Below the pieces are notes generated by a model. That model worked only from the letters and a program-made list of their open reading frames with translations, ran no database searches and was not told the DNA's origin. Shown in pieces: positions 1-8,788 of a DNA stretch of 64,000 nt (position 1 is the first letter of the stretch; each line of letters opens with the position of its first letter). The stretch is from Cellulomonas wangsupingiae (lineage in GTDB: Bacteria > Actinomycetota > Actinomycetes > Actinomycetales > Cellulomonadaceae), in assembly GCF_024508275.1 (NCBI RefSeq), contig NZ_CP101989.1, positions 2,728,001 through 2,792,000 of the forward strand, read 5' to 3'. The position numbers and the translations under genes are program-made.

Positions 1-20
1 GCGCTACCTGTGAGCGCGCC

Positions 21-52
21 GACGGCCGCGCCCCGGTGCGGGCGCGGCCGTC
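21..52. terminator. Rho-independent-type hairpin between convergent genes
   Basis: A perfect 13-bp inverted repeat (arms 21-33 and 40-52, 6-nt loop) lies just beyond the stop of the leftward lipoprotein gene. It also follows an in-frame TGA at 11-13 that could end a rightward gene entering from the left (only its last three codons would be visible). There is no T-run, as is common in very GC-rich actinobacteria. It probably works in both directions. Confidence 0.7.
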
Positions 53-73
53 GGGCCGCCGGGGGTCGGCCGC

Positions 74-895
74 TCAGCCCTCGCCGAAGCCCTGCGTGAG
101 CGCCTCGTCGATCGTCGAGCGCACGTGGTCCGCGTGGTAGCCGTCGGGTGCCATGAACTCGATCCCGTGCGCCGTGCCGGACACCTCGGTGACGATCGAC
201 GTCTTGTCGTTGCGCACCACCAGCGCGCTGTCCGCCGCCGGTACCTGCGGGTCGTCGGTCGAGGAGAACACCTGCAGCGGGCCGGCGAACTGGTTGGCCT
301 CCGCGCGGGCGTCCACCTCGCCGTAGGTGGCGGGCGGGCTCAGCGCGACGACGGCGACGGCACCGAGGTCGTCCGCGAGGCCGGCGGCGAGCGTGCCGCC
401 GGCGGACGCGCCGACGAACGCGACGCCCTGGGCACCGGTCGCCCGGAGCAGGTCCAGCGTCGCCTGGAAGCCTGCCTCCCCCGACGTGCCCCAGTCGTAC
501 GTCGCGACGAGGTAGCCGGCGCCCGCCAGGCGCACCAGCTCGTCCGCCCACTGGCAGACGTCGCCGTCGACCTGGGGCGCGAACAGGACGGCACGCTCGC
601 CGGCGCCGGCCCAGGCGACCTTCGTGGCGGACCCCGCCGCTCCGACGTCGGCGAAGGCGACGCCGTCCGAGAGGCACTCGGGAGGAGGCGCCGCCGCGAT
701 GGCGACCGGTGCGCTCTCCAGCATGGTCGGTGTGGGGGCGTCCGCCTGCGCCGCCTCGCCGGTCTGCGGTCCGGGCTCGGTGCCGGCGGAGCACGCGCCG
801 AGGAGCGCCAGTGCCAGGATCGGCGCGGCGAGGGATCTGACCCGCCGGGAGGTGGGCGTCGGACGGGGGGGCACGGAGGCGTTGGGCTGGCGCAC
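74..895 (-). CDS. Secreted lipoprotein with alpha/beta-hydrolase fold
   Basis: A 273-aa protein with an N-terminal arginine-rich, hydrophobic signal peptide ending in a lipobox LGAC (lipidated Cys35), so it is probably anchored on the outer face of the membrane. The mature part has the nucleophile elbow GASAGG (Ser164), a strand-helix pattern and a late His (SGTAHG), as in dienelactone hydrolase or esterase-like alpha/beta hydrolases. The substrate cannot be read from the sequence. The start is GTG 895. A TAGGAA box at 903-908 lies 7 nt upstream, suggesting a leaderless transcript. The gene is monocistronic and ends in the hairpin at 21-52. Confidence 0.8.
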   Translation of the reverse strand: MRQPNASVPPRPTPTSRRVRSLAAPILALALLGACSAGTEPGPQTGEAAQADAPTPTMLESAPVAIAAAPPPECLSDGVAFADVGAAGSATKVAWAGAGERAVLFAPQVDGDVCQWADELVRLAGAGYLVATYDWGTSGEAGFQATLDLLRATGAQGVAFVGASAGGTLAAGLADDLGAVAVVALSPPATYGEVDARAEANQFAGPLQVFSSTDDPQVPAADSALVVRNDKTSIVTEVSGTAHGIEFMAPDGYHADHVRSTIDEALTQGFGEG

Positions 896-1020
896 AAGCG
901 ATTCCTAGGCGGTGCCGGCGCCCGCGACAAGCGGATGCCGCAGGCCTAAACGTTTTTGGACGTCGTCCCCCGACGCCCGTGCCACCGGGCGGGCACCCGG
1001 GCACGCGAGGCCGGACGCGC

Positions 1021-1026
1021 TAGCGT
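1021..1026 (+). promoter_or_regulatory. -10 box of leaderless HIT-family gene
   Basis: TAGCGT ends 6 nt before ATG 1033, the spacing expected when transcription starts at the initiation codon. No Shine-Dalgarno sequence is present. The same arrangement recurs at many genes in this window. Confidence 0.6.
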
Positions 1027-1032
1027 GAGGTC

Positions 1033-1479
1033 ATGCCGACGCTGTTCACCCGCATCATCGACGGCGAGCTCCCCGGTCGCTTCGTCTGGGCCGACGACCT
1101 CGCGGTCGTCGTGCTCACCATCGCGCCGATCACCGACGGTCACGCGCTGGTGATCCCCCGCGCCGAGGTCGAGCAGCTCACCGACGCACCCGACGACCTG
1201 CTCGCCCACCTGGCGACGGTCGCCAAGACCGTCGGGCGGGCGCAGCAGGCCGCGTGGGGCGCGCCGCGCGCGGCGCTGCTCGTCGCCGGGTTCGAGATCC
1301 CGCACCTGCACCTGCACGTGCTGCCCGCGTGGGACGAGTCGAGCCTCAGCTTCTCCCGTGCGCGCACCGACGTCCCCGCCGCGGAGCTCGACGCGGCGGC
1401 GACCCGCCTGCGCGACGCGCTGGTCGACGCCGGCCACGGTGCGCACGTGCCACCGGACGCGTCGTCGCCCCGGCTGTGA
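1033..1479 (+). CDS. HIT family nucleotide-binding hydrolase
   Basis: A 148-aa protein with the histidine-triad motif HLHLHV (His91, His93, His95) and the N-terminal FxRIIDGELP signature of HINT/HIT proteins. These enzymes hydrolyse nucleoside phosphoramidates or dinucleotide polyphosphates, with the central His acting as nucleophile. The length is typical for a bacterial HIT protein. ATG 1033 follows a -10 box directly, so the gene is probably leaderless and expressed alone; nhaA starts 87 nt downstream. Confidence 0.88.
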   Translation: MPTLFTRIIDGELPGRFVWADDLAVVVLTIAPITDGHALVIPRAEVEQLTDAPDDLLAHLATVAKTVGRAQQAAWGAPRAALLVAGFEIPHLHLHVLPAWDESSLSFSRARTDVPAAELDAAATRLRDALVDAGHGAHVPPDASSPRL

Positions 1480-1566
1480 GGCACGCGGTGCGATGACCGC
1501 AGCGGGCCGGCACCTGCGGGCACCACGCTGAGCGGGACCTCCCGCCGCGCGGCGCTCCGCGAGCGC

Positions 1567-2916
1567 GTGGGGCTCGGGACGGACCTGCGGGTGGTCACCG
1601 TCGCGCCGGCGCTGCGCACGTTCCTCGCCACGGAGGCCGGCAGCGCGGTCGTCCTGCTCGTCACGACCCTCACCGCGCTGGTGTGGGCGAACTCGCCGTG
1701 GCGTGAGACCTACACGGCCCTGTGGCACACCACCGCCGGCGTCTTCGTCGGCGACGCACGCCTCGAGCTCGACCTGCAGCACTGGGTCAACGACCTGGCG
1801 ATGGCGGTGTTCTTCGCCGTCGTCGGGCTCGAGATCAACCGGGAGGCGACCCGCGGCGAGCTGCGGGACCCCCGCGCGGTCGCCGTCCCGGCGCTGGGCG
1901 CCCTGGGCGGGCTGCTCGTCCCCGTGCTGATCTTCCTGGCCCTCAACGCCGGGACCGACGCCGCGCACGGGTGGGGCGTGGTCATGTCCACCGACACCGC
2001 GTTCCTCGTCGGCGTCCTCGCCCTGTTCGGGCCGCGCTGCCCCGACCGGCTGCGCCTGTTCCTGCTCACGCTCGCGATCGTCGACGACATCGGGGCGATC
2101 GCGGCCATGGCCGTGTTCTACACCGACGACGTCGACCTGCGGGCTCTCGTCGTCGCCGCCGTCCTCGTCGCCGTGCTCGTCGGGCTGCGCCGGCGCCGCG
2201 TGTGGCGCCTGGCGCCGTACGTGGGCGTCGGGGTCGCGCTGTGGGTCGCGGTGCTCGCCTCGGGCGTCCACGCGACGATCGCCGGGGTCCTCGTCGGGCT
2301 GCTGGTGCCCACGTCGCTGCCGCAGGACCGCCGCCGGCAGGAGGTCGCGGTGCGCGCCCGCCGGTTCCTGTCGGAGGGCGGCGCGGACCGCGGGCACGCC
2401 GCCGCGGTCGCGGGCCGGGCCGCGGTCGCCACCGGCGACCGGCTGCAGCGGGCGCTGCACCCGTGGAGCGCGTACGTCGTCGTGCCGCTGTTCGGGCTCG
2501 CCAACGCCGGGGTGCGGCTGGACGCCGCGACGCTCGCCGACGCCTTCGGCTCGCGGCTGACCGTCGGCACCGCGGTGGCACTCGTGGTCGGCAACGCGGT
2601 GGGCATCACGGGGGCGGCGACCCTCGCGCTGCGGCTGGGCCTGGGTGACCTGCCCGGGCGCGTGCGCTGGGGTCACCTCGTGGGCGGCGCGGTGCTCGCG
2701 GGCATCGGCTTCACGATCTCGCTGTTCATCGCGCAGCTCGCCTTCGACGACCCGGTGCTCCTCGAGCGCGCCAAGATCGGCGTGCTCGCGGGCTCGCTCG
2801 TCGCGGCCGTCGCCGGCTCGCTCCTGCTGCGCTGGCTGGGCGAGCGCCTGCCGCTGTGCACCCCGCCGCGCCTGCCGCCGACCCTGCCGCCTCTCCCCTG
2901 GCGCACGGCCGGGTGA
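1567..2916 (+). CDS. nhaA: Na+/H+ antiporter NhaA
   Basis: A 449-aa polytopic membrane protein of the NhaA family, exchanging Na+ for H+ in pH and salt homeostasis. Visible signatures are the first TM ending in LVWANSPW, the DxAF-type motif STDTAFLVG, and AIVDDIGA, which carries the adjacent aspartates that bind the cation in NhaA. The later GIGFTISLFIAQLAF segment is also characteristic. GTG 1567 is the only good start in frame; an ATG at 1493 is in another frame and is closed by a TGA at 1529-1531. The C-terminus is short and proline-rich. It converges on the SDR gene at 2928. Confidence 0.93.
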   Translation: MGLGTDLRVVTVAPALRTFLATEAGSAVVLLVTTLTALVWANSPWRETYTALWHTTAGVFVGDARLELDLQHWVNDLAMAVFFAVVGLEINREATRGELRDPRAVAVPALGALGGLLVPVLIFLALNAGTDAAHGWGVVMSTDTAFLVGVLALFGPRCPDRLRLFLLTLAIVDDIGAIAAMAVFYTDDVDLRALVVAAVLVAVLVGLRRRRVWRLAPYVGVGVALWVAVLASGVHATIAGVLVGLLVPTSLPQDRRRQEVAVRARRFLSEGGADRGHAAAVAGRAAVATGDRLQRALHPWSAYVVVPLFGLANAGVRLDAATLADAFGSRLTVGTAVALVVGNAVGITGAATLALRLGLGDLPGRVRWGHLVGGAVLAGIGFTISLFIAQLAFDDPVLLERAKIGVLAGSLVAAVAGSLLLRWLGERLPLCTPPRLPPTLPPLPWRTAG

Positions 2917-2927
2917 CGCCGCGGGGA

Positions 2928-3842
2928 TCACACCGCCGGGTCGTCGGCTCCCCACGTGGCCAGACGCAGCGTGCGCGCGTCCGTCGCGAGGATCGCGCCG
3001 GCGTGCTCGCGCAGCGACGCGACCGTGTCGGCACCCGCCCGCACGAAGCGCCCGGACAGCGTGTCGAGGTCGCCGGCGGCGAAGCCCAGGACGAGGGCCG
3101 CGACGTCCTGCGGGGACGTCCACTGCGTCCGGTCGGCGTGGACGGGCATCGCCGCGGTCATGTCGGTGGCCACGACACCCGGCGCCAGGTCCAGGACCCG
3201 CAGGCCCGCGTCGCCGTACTGCCGGTGCAGCTGCGTGGTGAACCGCGCGAGCGCGCCCTTGCTGATCGCGTACCCCGTGTAGGACTCCATGGCGCGGTGG
3301 CCGGCCCCGGAGTTGATGTTGAGCACCCGCCCGCCGCCGCGCGCGAGCATGCCCGGCAGCACCGCGTGCGTGACCAGCAGCGGCCCCCGCACGTTCGTCT
3401 CCACGACGCGCCAGACGTCCTCGACGTCGTCGGCCGCGAACGGCAGCTCGGCTCGCTCGATGACGCCCGCGTTGTTGACGAGCAGGCCGATCCCGCCGTC
3501 CGTGGCCAGCCCTGCCTCGACACGGGCCACCGCGTCCGCGACGGCCGTCGCGTCCACGAGGTCCGCCGCCGCGACCGTCACCGGCGCACCGAGCGCGCGG
3601 GCCTCCTCGGCCACCTCCTCGAGCCGCTCACGGGTGCGCGCCACGAGGCCCAGCGCGTAGCCGTCGCGGGCCAGCGCCAGGGCGATCTCGCGGCCGATGC
3701 CGCGGCCGGCGCCCGTGACGAGCGCCGTGCGGGGGATGTCGGGTGTCGGGTGGGCCGGGGCGTCCGGCGAGGCGGCGGTCACCCGACCATCGTGACGCAG
3801 GACGCGCGCCGCCGCGCCCGGCGACCGCGGGGCGGCGCTCAC
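2928..3842 (-). CDS. Short-chain dehydrogenase/reductase
   Basis: An SDR-family NAD(P)-dependent oxidoreductase of up to 304 aa. It has the Rossmann motif TGAGRGIG, the NNAG motif (VNNAGVIERAE), a catalytic Ser (NINSGAG) and YAISK as the YxxxK pair. The substrate is unknown. The start GTG 3842 overlaps the stop of the upstream DsbA-like gene (GTGA), implying translational coupling. A second possible start is GTG 3782, which would drop 20 unconserved residues. It is the last gene of a leftward run beginning at the alcohol dehydrogenase. Confidence 0.87.
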   Translation of the reverse strand: MSAAPRSPGAAARVLRHDGRVTAASPDAPAHPTPDIPRTALVTGAGRGIGREIALALARDGYALGLVARTRERLEEVAEEARALGAPVTVAAADLVDATAVADAVARVEAGLATDGGIGLLVNNAGVIERAELPFAADDVEDVWRVVETNVRGPLLVTHAVLPGMLARGGGRVLNINSGAGHRAMESYTGYAISKGALARFTTQLHRQYGDAGLRVLDLAPGVVATDMTAAMPVHADRTQWTSPQDVAALVLGFAAGDLDTLSGRFVRAGADTVASLREHAGAILATDARTLRLATWGADDPAV

Positions 3843-4366
3843 GCCGCGTCGACGACCTCCCGCAGCGCCTCGAGCTCCACGCGTCCCCGGTACGGCACCC
3901 CGTCGACCAGCAGCGTCGGCGTCCCCGGCACGTCGAGCTCGATCCCGCCCTCGTAGTCCGCCTGCACGGCCCGCGCGTACTGGTCCGCCCCCGCTCCTGC
4001 GACCTCGTCGGGGTCCAGCCCCAGCTCACGCGCGTACCCCGCGAGGTCGTCGTCGGTGAGCGCGTCCTGGTGCGCGAACAGCAGGCGCTGCATGTCCCAG
4101 AACTTCCCGTGCGCCGCGGCGGCCTCCACCGCGAGCGCCGCCGCCAGGGCGTGCGGGTGCACCTGGAACAGCGGGAAGTGGCGCCACACGAGGCGCACCC
4201 GACCCCCCGACTCCTCGACCAGCCGCCGCAGCACGGGCTCCGCGTCACGGCAGTACGGGCACTCCAGGTCCCCGTACTCCACGACGGTCACCGGCGCCGC
4301 CGGGTCGCCCAGCACGTGCCTGTCGGGGTCGGTGCTGACCGCGGGCGGGGCGTCGGGCGATGTCAT
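3839..4366 (-). CDS. DsbA-family thiol-disulfide oxidoreductase, cytoplasmic
   Basis: A 175-aa thioredoxin-fold protein with the redox motif CPYC (Cys36, Cys39) near the N-terminus, then a helical insertion and the cis-proline region (VPGTPTLLVDG). This is the layout of DsbA/FrnE-like oxidoreductases and GST-kappa relatives. No signal peptide or TM segment is present, so it should act in the cytoplasm. It overlaps the following SDR by 4 nt and follows the epimerase by 42 nt, consistent with a redox-related operon. No redox partner is identified. Confidence 0.85.
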   Translation of the reverse strand: MTSPDAPPAVSTDPDRHVLGDPAAPVTVVEYGDLECPYCRDAEPVLRRLVEESGGRVRLVWRHFPLFQVHPHALAAALAVEAAAAHGKFWDMQRLLFAHQDALTDDDLAGYARELGLDPDEVAGAGADQYARAVQADYEGGIELDVPGTPTLLVDGVPYRGRVELEALREVVDAA

Positions 4367-4408
4367 GCGCTCAGCGTGCCGTGCCCACGTCCGCGCCGCA
4401 CCCGGGCG

Positions 4409-5443
4409 TCACCGCCCGCGGGGGCGCAGCGGCGGGCTGACGGTGCCCGCCCCCTCGGCGATGCCCCGCAGCACCTCGTGGAGGGCCTCGACGGACGTCC
4501 GCGCCGGCCGCCAGGCCAGCTCCCGCTCGGCGCGCGTGGTGTCGAGCAGCGGCGCGGACATGCCCATGTCCAGCCACCCGGGGCCGACCGGCGCGACCCG
4601 CGCGTGCCACGCGGCGGACAGGGCCGCGCGGGCGAGCCCGACCGGCACCTCGCGCAGGCGCGCGCCCGCGACGAGCGCAGCCGCGTCGGGCCCGCGCACG
4701 ACGCCGTGGCCGGCGACGTTGAACGCACCGTGCACCTGCCGCACCACCGCCTCGCGGAAGGCGTCGGCCAGGTCGTCCGCGTGCACCGCCTGGACCCGCA
4801 GCCCGCGTGGCCACGGGAGCACCGGTGCCCCGCCGTCGAGCATGCGCTGCGGCACCGCGGGACCCAGGAAGTAGCGGGCGATCTCGTGGCCGGCGTCGTG
4901 CTGGAAGACCAGGGCCGGCCGGATCCGCGCCACGACGAGCGACGTGCGGTCCTCCGTGCGGTCCAGCAGCGCCTCGACCGCCGACTTGTCCACGCTGTAC
5001 GACGACGACGCGACCCCGCCGGTGGGCCACGACTCGTCGCGCGCGACGTCCCCCGGCGACGGGGAGTACGCACCGATCGACGACGCGACCACCAGGTGCG
5101 GGACGCCCGCCCGGGAGGCGGCCTGCACGACGCGGCGGGTGCCCACGACGTTCGTCGAGCGCAGCCGTGCACGGTCGTGGCTCGGCTGGATCGCCCACGC
5201 GAGGTGGACCACGGCGTCCGCGCCGGCGAACACCTCCGCGAGCCGGGCGACCACCTGCTCGTCGGAGTCGCGCGCGCCGATGTCGCACGCGACCCAGGTC
5301 GCCACGTCGTACGGCGGTGGCGGGGCCGTCCGTGGCGTGCGTCGCGCGACGGCGACCACCGACGTGAGCGTGCTGTCCGCGGCGAACCGGCGCAGCACCG
5401 CGGTCCCGACGTTGCCGCTGCCCCCGACCACGACGACCCTCAT
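4409..5443 (-). CDS. NAD-dependent epimerase/dehydratase (extended SDR)
   Basis: A 344-aa extended SDR. The N-terminal VVVGGSGNVG is a GxxGxxG dinucleotide-binding loop, with a D at the end of the third strand (VACDIG). Active-site elements are VVASSIGAYSP followed by YSVDK (YxxxK). Such proteins act on nucleotide sugars or on smaller carbonyl substrates, so the substrate here is unknown. It lies 25 nt downstream of the alcohol dehydrogenase and is probably cotranscribed with it. The start ATG 5443 is followed at once by the Rossmann strand. Confidence 0.86.
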   Translation of the reverse strand: MRVVVVGGSGNVGTAVLRRFAADSTLTSVVAVARRTPRTAPPPPYDVATWVACDIGARDSDEQVVARLAEVFAGADAVVHLAWAIQPSHDRARLRSTNVVGTRRVVQAASRAGVPHLVVASSIGAYSPSPGDVARDESWPTGGVASSSYSVDKSAVEALLDRTEDRTSLVVARIRPALVFQHDAGHEIARYFLGPAVPQRMLDGGAPVLPWPRGLRVQAVHADDLADAFREAVVRQVHGAFNVAGHGVVRGPDAAALVAGARLREVPVGLARAALSAAWHARVAPVGPGWLDMGMSAPLLDTTRAERELAWRPARTSVEALHEVLRGIAEGAGTVSPPLRPRGR

Positions 5444-5468
5444 GCGCGCCCCCTTCGCGGATCCCGCC

Positions 5469-6665
5469 TCAGACCACCGGGTCGAGGACGACCTTGATGC
5501 ACCCGTCCGCCTTGCGCTGGAAGACGTCGTACGCCTGCGGTCCCTGCTCCAGCGACACCCGGTGCGTCCGCAGGTCGGCCACCTGCAGGGGGTCCGACGG
5601 GTCCATGACCAGCGGCAGCAGGTCGTCGTACCAGCGCCGCACGTTCGCCTGGCCGAAGCGGAAGGACAGCTGGCGGTCGAAGACGTCCATCATCGGGAAC
5701 GGGTCCAGGGCACCTCCGTAGACGCCGACGACGGACACGGTCGCCCCGCGACGGGCGACACCGATCGCCGTGTTCAGCGCCGCCATGCGGTCGACCGCGG
5801 CCTTCTCGATGAGCGGCCGCGCCAGCGCGTCCGGCAGGAACGACGCCGCCCGCTGTCCCGCCGCGGCGACGGGCGACCCGTGCGCCTCCATGCCCACGGC
5901 CTCGACGACGGCGTCGGCCCCCCGGCCGTGCGTCCGGTCACGCACGGCCTCGACGACGTCGTCGGTGCGGGCGGCGTCGATGACGTCCACCCCGTGCCGC
6001 GCCGCCATGCGCAGGCGCTCGGCGACGATGTCGATGCCGATGACGCGCTCGGCGCCGCGGTGCAGCGCGATGCGTGCGGCCATCTGCCCCACGGGCCCCA
6101 GGCCCACGACCGCCACGGTGCCCCCGGGCGGCACGTCGGCGTACTCCACCGCCTGCCACGCCGTGGGCAGGACGTCGGAGAGGTACAGGTACGTCTCGTC
6201 CGGCCGGCCGTCGTCCGGCACCACGACCGGGCCGTACTGCGCCTGCGGCACCCGCAGGTACTGCGCCTGGCCGCCGGGCACGCTGCCGTACAGGGACGTG
6301 TAGCCGAACAGCGCGGCGCCCTTGCCGGTGCCCTTGACCTGCGTCGTCTCGCACTGGCTCTGCAGCCCGAGCGCACACATGTGGCACGTGCCGCACGCGA
6401 TGCCGAACGGGACGACGACGCGGTCCCCGACCTTCAGGCGCCGTCCCGCCTCCGGCCCGACCTCCTCGACGACGCCCATCGCCTCGTGGCCCAGGACGTC
6501 CCCCGGCGTGAGGTACGCGCCCAGCACGGAGTACAGGTGCAGGTCGGACCCGCAGACGGCCGTGGAGGTGACGCGGACGATCGCGTCGGTCGGCTCCTCG
6601 ATGCGGGGGTCGGGCACGTCCTCGACCGTCACCTGCTCGCGTCCCTGCCACGTCAGTGCCCGCAC
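5469..6665 (-). CDS. Zinc-dependent alcohol dehydrogenase, formaldehyde-dehydrogenase-like
   Basis: A 398-aa medium-chain dehydrogenase. It carries catalytic-zinc residues in AVCGSDLHLY and GHEAMGVVEEVG, a structural-zinc cluster of four cysteines (CGTCHMCALGLQSQC), and an NAD(P) Rossmann loop GLGPVGQMA. The long form with the cysteine cluster resembles the glutathione-independent formaldehyde dehydrogenase / threonine dehydrogenase branch. GTG 6665 is chosen because a GGAG sits upstream at good spacing and the protein then begins directly with conserved RALTW; the longer reading adds 26 arginine-rich residues. It is the first gene of the leftward run ending at the SDR. Confidence 0.87.
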   Translation of the reverse strand: MRALTWQGREQVTVEDVPDPRIEEPTDAIVRVTSTAVCGSDLHLYSVLGAYLTPGDVLGHEAMGVVEEVGPEAGRRLKVGDRVVVPFGIACGTCHMCALGLQSQCETTQVKGTGKGAALFGYTSLYGSVPGGQAQYLRVPQAQYGPVVVPDDGRPDETYLYLSDVLPTAWQAVEYADVPPGGTVAVVGLGPVGQMAARIALHRGAERVIGIDIVAERLRMAARHGVDVIDAARTDDVVEAVRDRTHGRGADAVVEAVGMEAHGSPVAAAGQRAASFLPDALARPLIEKAAVDRMAALNTAIGVARRGATVSVVGVYGGALDPFPMMDVFDRQLSFRFGQANVRRWYDDLLPLVMDPSDPLQVADLRTHRVSLEQGPQAYDVFQRKADGCIKVVLDPVV

Positions 6666-6804
6666 CGCTCCACCACCTCGTCGCTCGTCCCTGACCTCGC
6701 GTGCCACCGTCGCACCCGCCCGGCGGGCGCGCATCCCGGGCACCGACGACCACCCGACCGGGTGTCACCCTCGCCGGGCGCGCAGGACCGACGTCGCAGC
6801 GGCG

Positions 6805-7338
6805 TCAGCCCTGCTCGTCCGCCATCCGCAGGAGCGTCGTGACGGTGCGCCAGTTGCGGGCCGTGCCACCCGGGCCGGGGCGTCTGGCCAGCCGGGCGGC
6901 CAGCGGGCTGCGCCCGATGCCGCCCGGCAGGTACAGGTAGACCTCGCGCCCCGCGACCGCGAGGTCCTCCGGCGCCGTGACCTCGACGTCGGGGACGCGG
7001 GCCGGCGCGGTACCGGCCAGGAAGACCACGTGGTGGTGGGTGGGGTCGTCGTCACGGCCGAGGAACGGGTTGCCGGCGACGACGCCGCGCAGCTCGTCGC
7101 GGGTCCGGACGATCACGTCGGGACCCGCCTCGAACGCCTCGGCGCACGCGGCGCGCAGCGTGGCAGCGACCTGCTCGGTGTCGGTGCCGTCGGTCGACAG
7201 CAGCACGTTCCCGCTGTTGACGTAGGTGCGGACGTCGCCGTACCCGGCGTCGGCGACGACGCGACGCAGGTCCGCCATCGGGACCTTGCCCGCACCGCCG
7301 ACGTTCACCCCGCGCAGGAGCGCCACCATGACCGTCAT
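6805..7338 (-). CDS. DUF1697 family protein
   Basis: A 177-aa protein with the family-typical start: VALLRGVNVGG, then KVPMADLR and a YVNSGNVLL strand. The biochemical role of DUF1697 is not established. It follows ogt by 22 nt on the same strand, so it probably shares the damage-type promoter proposed upstream of ogt. The gene ends before a 139-bp spacer that carries no gene. Confidence 0.85.
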   Translation of the reverse strand: MTVMVALLRGVNVGGAGKVPMADLRRVVADAGYGDVRTYVNSGNVLLSTDGTDTEQVAATLRAACAEAFEAGPDVIVRTRDELRGVVAGNPFLGRDDDPTHHHVVFLAGTAPARVPDVEVTAPEDLAVAGREVYLYLPGGIGRSPLAARLARRPGPGGTARNWRTVTTLLRMADEQG

Positions 7339-7360
7339 CGACCGTCCTCCTCGTCGCCGC

Positions 7361-7879
7361 TCAGAACAGCGTGCCCGTGCCCGACGCGACGCACGCCTCG
7401 AGCGCCAGCAGCTCGCGCTTGCGCTCCAGGCCGCCCGAGAACCCGGTCAGCGTCCCGTCCGCGCCGATCACCCGGTGGCACGGCAGGACGATCGGCAGGT
7501 GGTTGGCGCCGTTCGCGGCACCGACCGCGCGGGCCGTCGTGCGGGGGTCCAGCCCGAGGGCGGTCGCCAGCGCGCCGTAGGTCGTCGTCGTGCCGTACGG
7601 GACCGCGCGCAGCCCCTCCCACACCCGTCGCTGGAACGCGCTGCCCCGCAGGCGCAGCGGCAGGTCGAACACCCGCCGGTCGCCCGCCAGGTAGCCCGCG
7701 AGCTGCCGCACGGCCTCCGCCAGGACCGGGTCCTCCCCCGGGTCCGCGCGCACGCCCATCGCGTCGGTCGCCGCCGACCCGTCGGCGTGCGGGAACCGCA
7801 CGTCCGTCACGGCGCCGTCGGCGACGCCGACCGTCACCGGCCCGAACGGTGCGGGCACCACCGCGTACCTCGTGCTCAC
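7361..7879 (-). CDS. ogt: Methylated-DNA--protein-cysteine S-methyltransferase
   Basis: A 172-aa O6-alkylguanine-DNA alkyltransferase. The suicide acceptor motif PCHRV (Cys134) is intact, preceded by the helix-turn-helix region (YGALATALG) with the ARAVGAANGANHLPI stretch, and followed by GFSGGLERKRELL. It removes alkyl groups from O6-guanine in DNA in a single-turnover reaction. The start GTG 7879 sits 6 nt after a -10 box, so the mRNA is probably leaderless. The Ada regulatory domain is absent. It is probably cotranscribed with DUF1697. Confidence 0.93.
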   Translation of the reverse strand: MSTRYAVVPAPFGPVTVGVADGAVTDVRFPHADGSAATDAMGVRADPGEDPVLAEAVRQLAGYLAGDRRVFDLPLRLRGSAFQRRVWEGLRAVPYGTTTTYGALATALGLDPRTTARAVGAANGANHLPIVLPCHRVIGADGTLTGFSGGLERKRELLALEACVASGTGTLF

Positions 7880-7885
7880 GTGCCC

Positions 7886-7908
7886 ATCCTCTCCCCGCCC
7901 TCCGACAA
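7886..7908 (-). promoter_or_regulatory. Candidate RecA-independent (PafBC-type) damage promoter of ogt
   Basis: On the minus strand TTGTCGGAG (7908-7900), then 8 nt, then GAGGAT (7891-7886), then 6 nt to the GTG start. This matches 8 of 9 positions of the mycobacterial RecA-NDp element TTGTCRGTG and has its N8 spacing to the -10 box. The match is read from sequence; control by a PafBC-like activator is inferred. Confidence 0.5.
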
Positions 7909-7948
7909 CCGGTCACCCGTAGACGCACGCCGCGGGCAGGGTGTGAGG

Positions 7949-8662
7949 TCACCGCACGGGCAGGGCGGCGAACACGCCGCACGCCGGCACGAGCGCCGGC
8001 ACCAGCCACAGCGCGACGCGCGCGTGCTGCCGTCCCCGCCACCCCAGCAGGGCGAGGGCGACCAGCCCGGTGACGGCGAACACCACGGCGTGGCCCGGGT
8101 AGCGCAGCACGACCGCGTACCGGACGACCGCCTCGGCGAGCCACGCCGCGACGAGCACCGCGGCGCCGGCCCCGCGCTCCAGCCCCGCCTGCAGCGGTCC
8201 GGTCCGCCACCACGACCGCCCGGCGACCGCGGCGACGGCCCCGCCGGGCAGCGCGCACGCCAGCCAGATCAGGAGCCACGGCGCGCCGACGCCGATATCC
8301 CGCAGGTCGGCCGCCACGTAGTACCCGGCGACCTGCGCGACGCACGCCACGACTCCGGCGCCGAGCGCCCACCGCCACCCGCGTGCGAGGGCACCGATGC
8401 CGAACGGGACCAGGAGCCACGGGGCCACGGCGTTCGCGAGTCCCCCGAACGGGCCGAGCGGCAGGCCCTGGGCGAACGACGTGAGCGCACCGACGACCAG
8501 CCCGGCGAGCACCGCGACGGCGACCGCCTGCGGGCCGCTCGCGCCGCTCCCGCCTGTGGTGGGGCCAGGTGCGACGGGGGTCGCCGGGCCGAGGTCGGTG
8601 GAGGGGCGGGGGGCGACCGGGGGTGGCGGGCCGGAGGCGAGGGCGGTCGAGGTCGGTGGCAC
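7949..8662 (-). CDS. Multipass membrane protein, DUF6518-like
   Basis: A 237-aa hydrophobic protein with an alanine/proline-rich N-terminal segment and about six predicted TM helices. Family assignment is tentative (DUF6518-like architecture). No catalytic motif is seen. The longer reading starting at 8758 begins inside the hairpin 8746-8776. GTG 8662, with a GGAAGG upstream, is therefore the better start. Confidence 0.65.
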   Translation of the reverse strand: MPPTSTALASGPPPPVAPRPSTDLGPATPVAPGPTTGGSGASGPQAVAVAVLAGLVVGALTSFAQGLPLGPFGGLANAVAPWLLVPFGIGALARGWRWALGAGVVACVAQVAGYYVAADLRDIGVGAPWLLIWLACALPGGAVAAVAGRSWWRTGPLQAGLERGAGAAVLVAAWLAEAVVRYAVVLRYPGHAVVFAVTGLVALALLGWRGRQHARVALWLVPALVPACGVFAALPVR

Positions 8663-8745
8663 AGCCACAGCCTTCCCGACGCGGCGGGCGCCTGCGTCAC
8701 CCCGGGGGCGGGCGCAGGTCCTGCGCGGCTCCCCCCACGGCGGGA

Positions 8746-8776
8746 CGGGCCGGACCACCCAGGGTGGTCCGGCCCG
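8746..8776 (-). terminator. Strong hairpin ending the ABC exporter operon
   Basis: A perfect 15-bp inverted repeat (8746-8760 and 8762-8776) lies 12 nt beyond the permease stop. It separates the exporter genes from the downstream membrane protein gene. Confidence 0.8.
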
Positions 8777-8788
8777 TTCACGGACACC

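Noticed and set aside
946..960. AAACGTTT core between the lipoprotein and HIT genes as a LacI operator
   Set aside because: A short A/T palindrome alone; it is 70 nt from either promoter and has no flanking symmetry beyond 2-3 bases.
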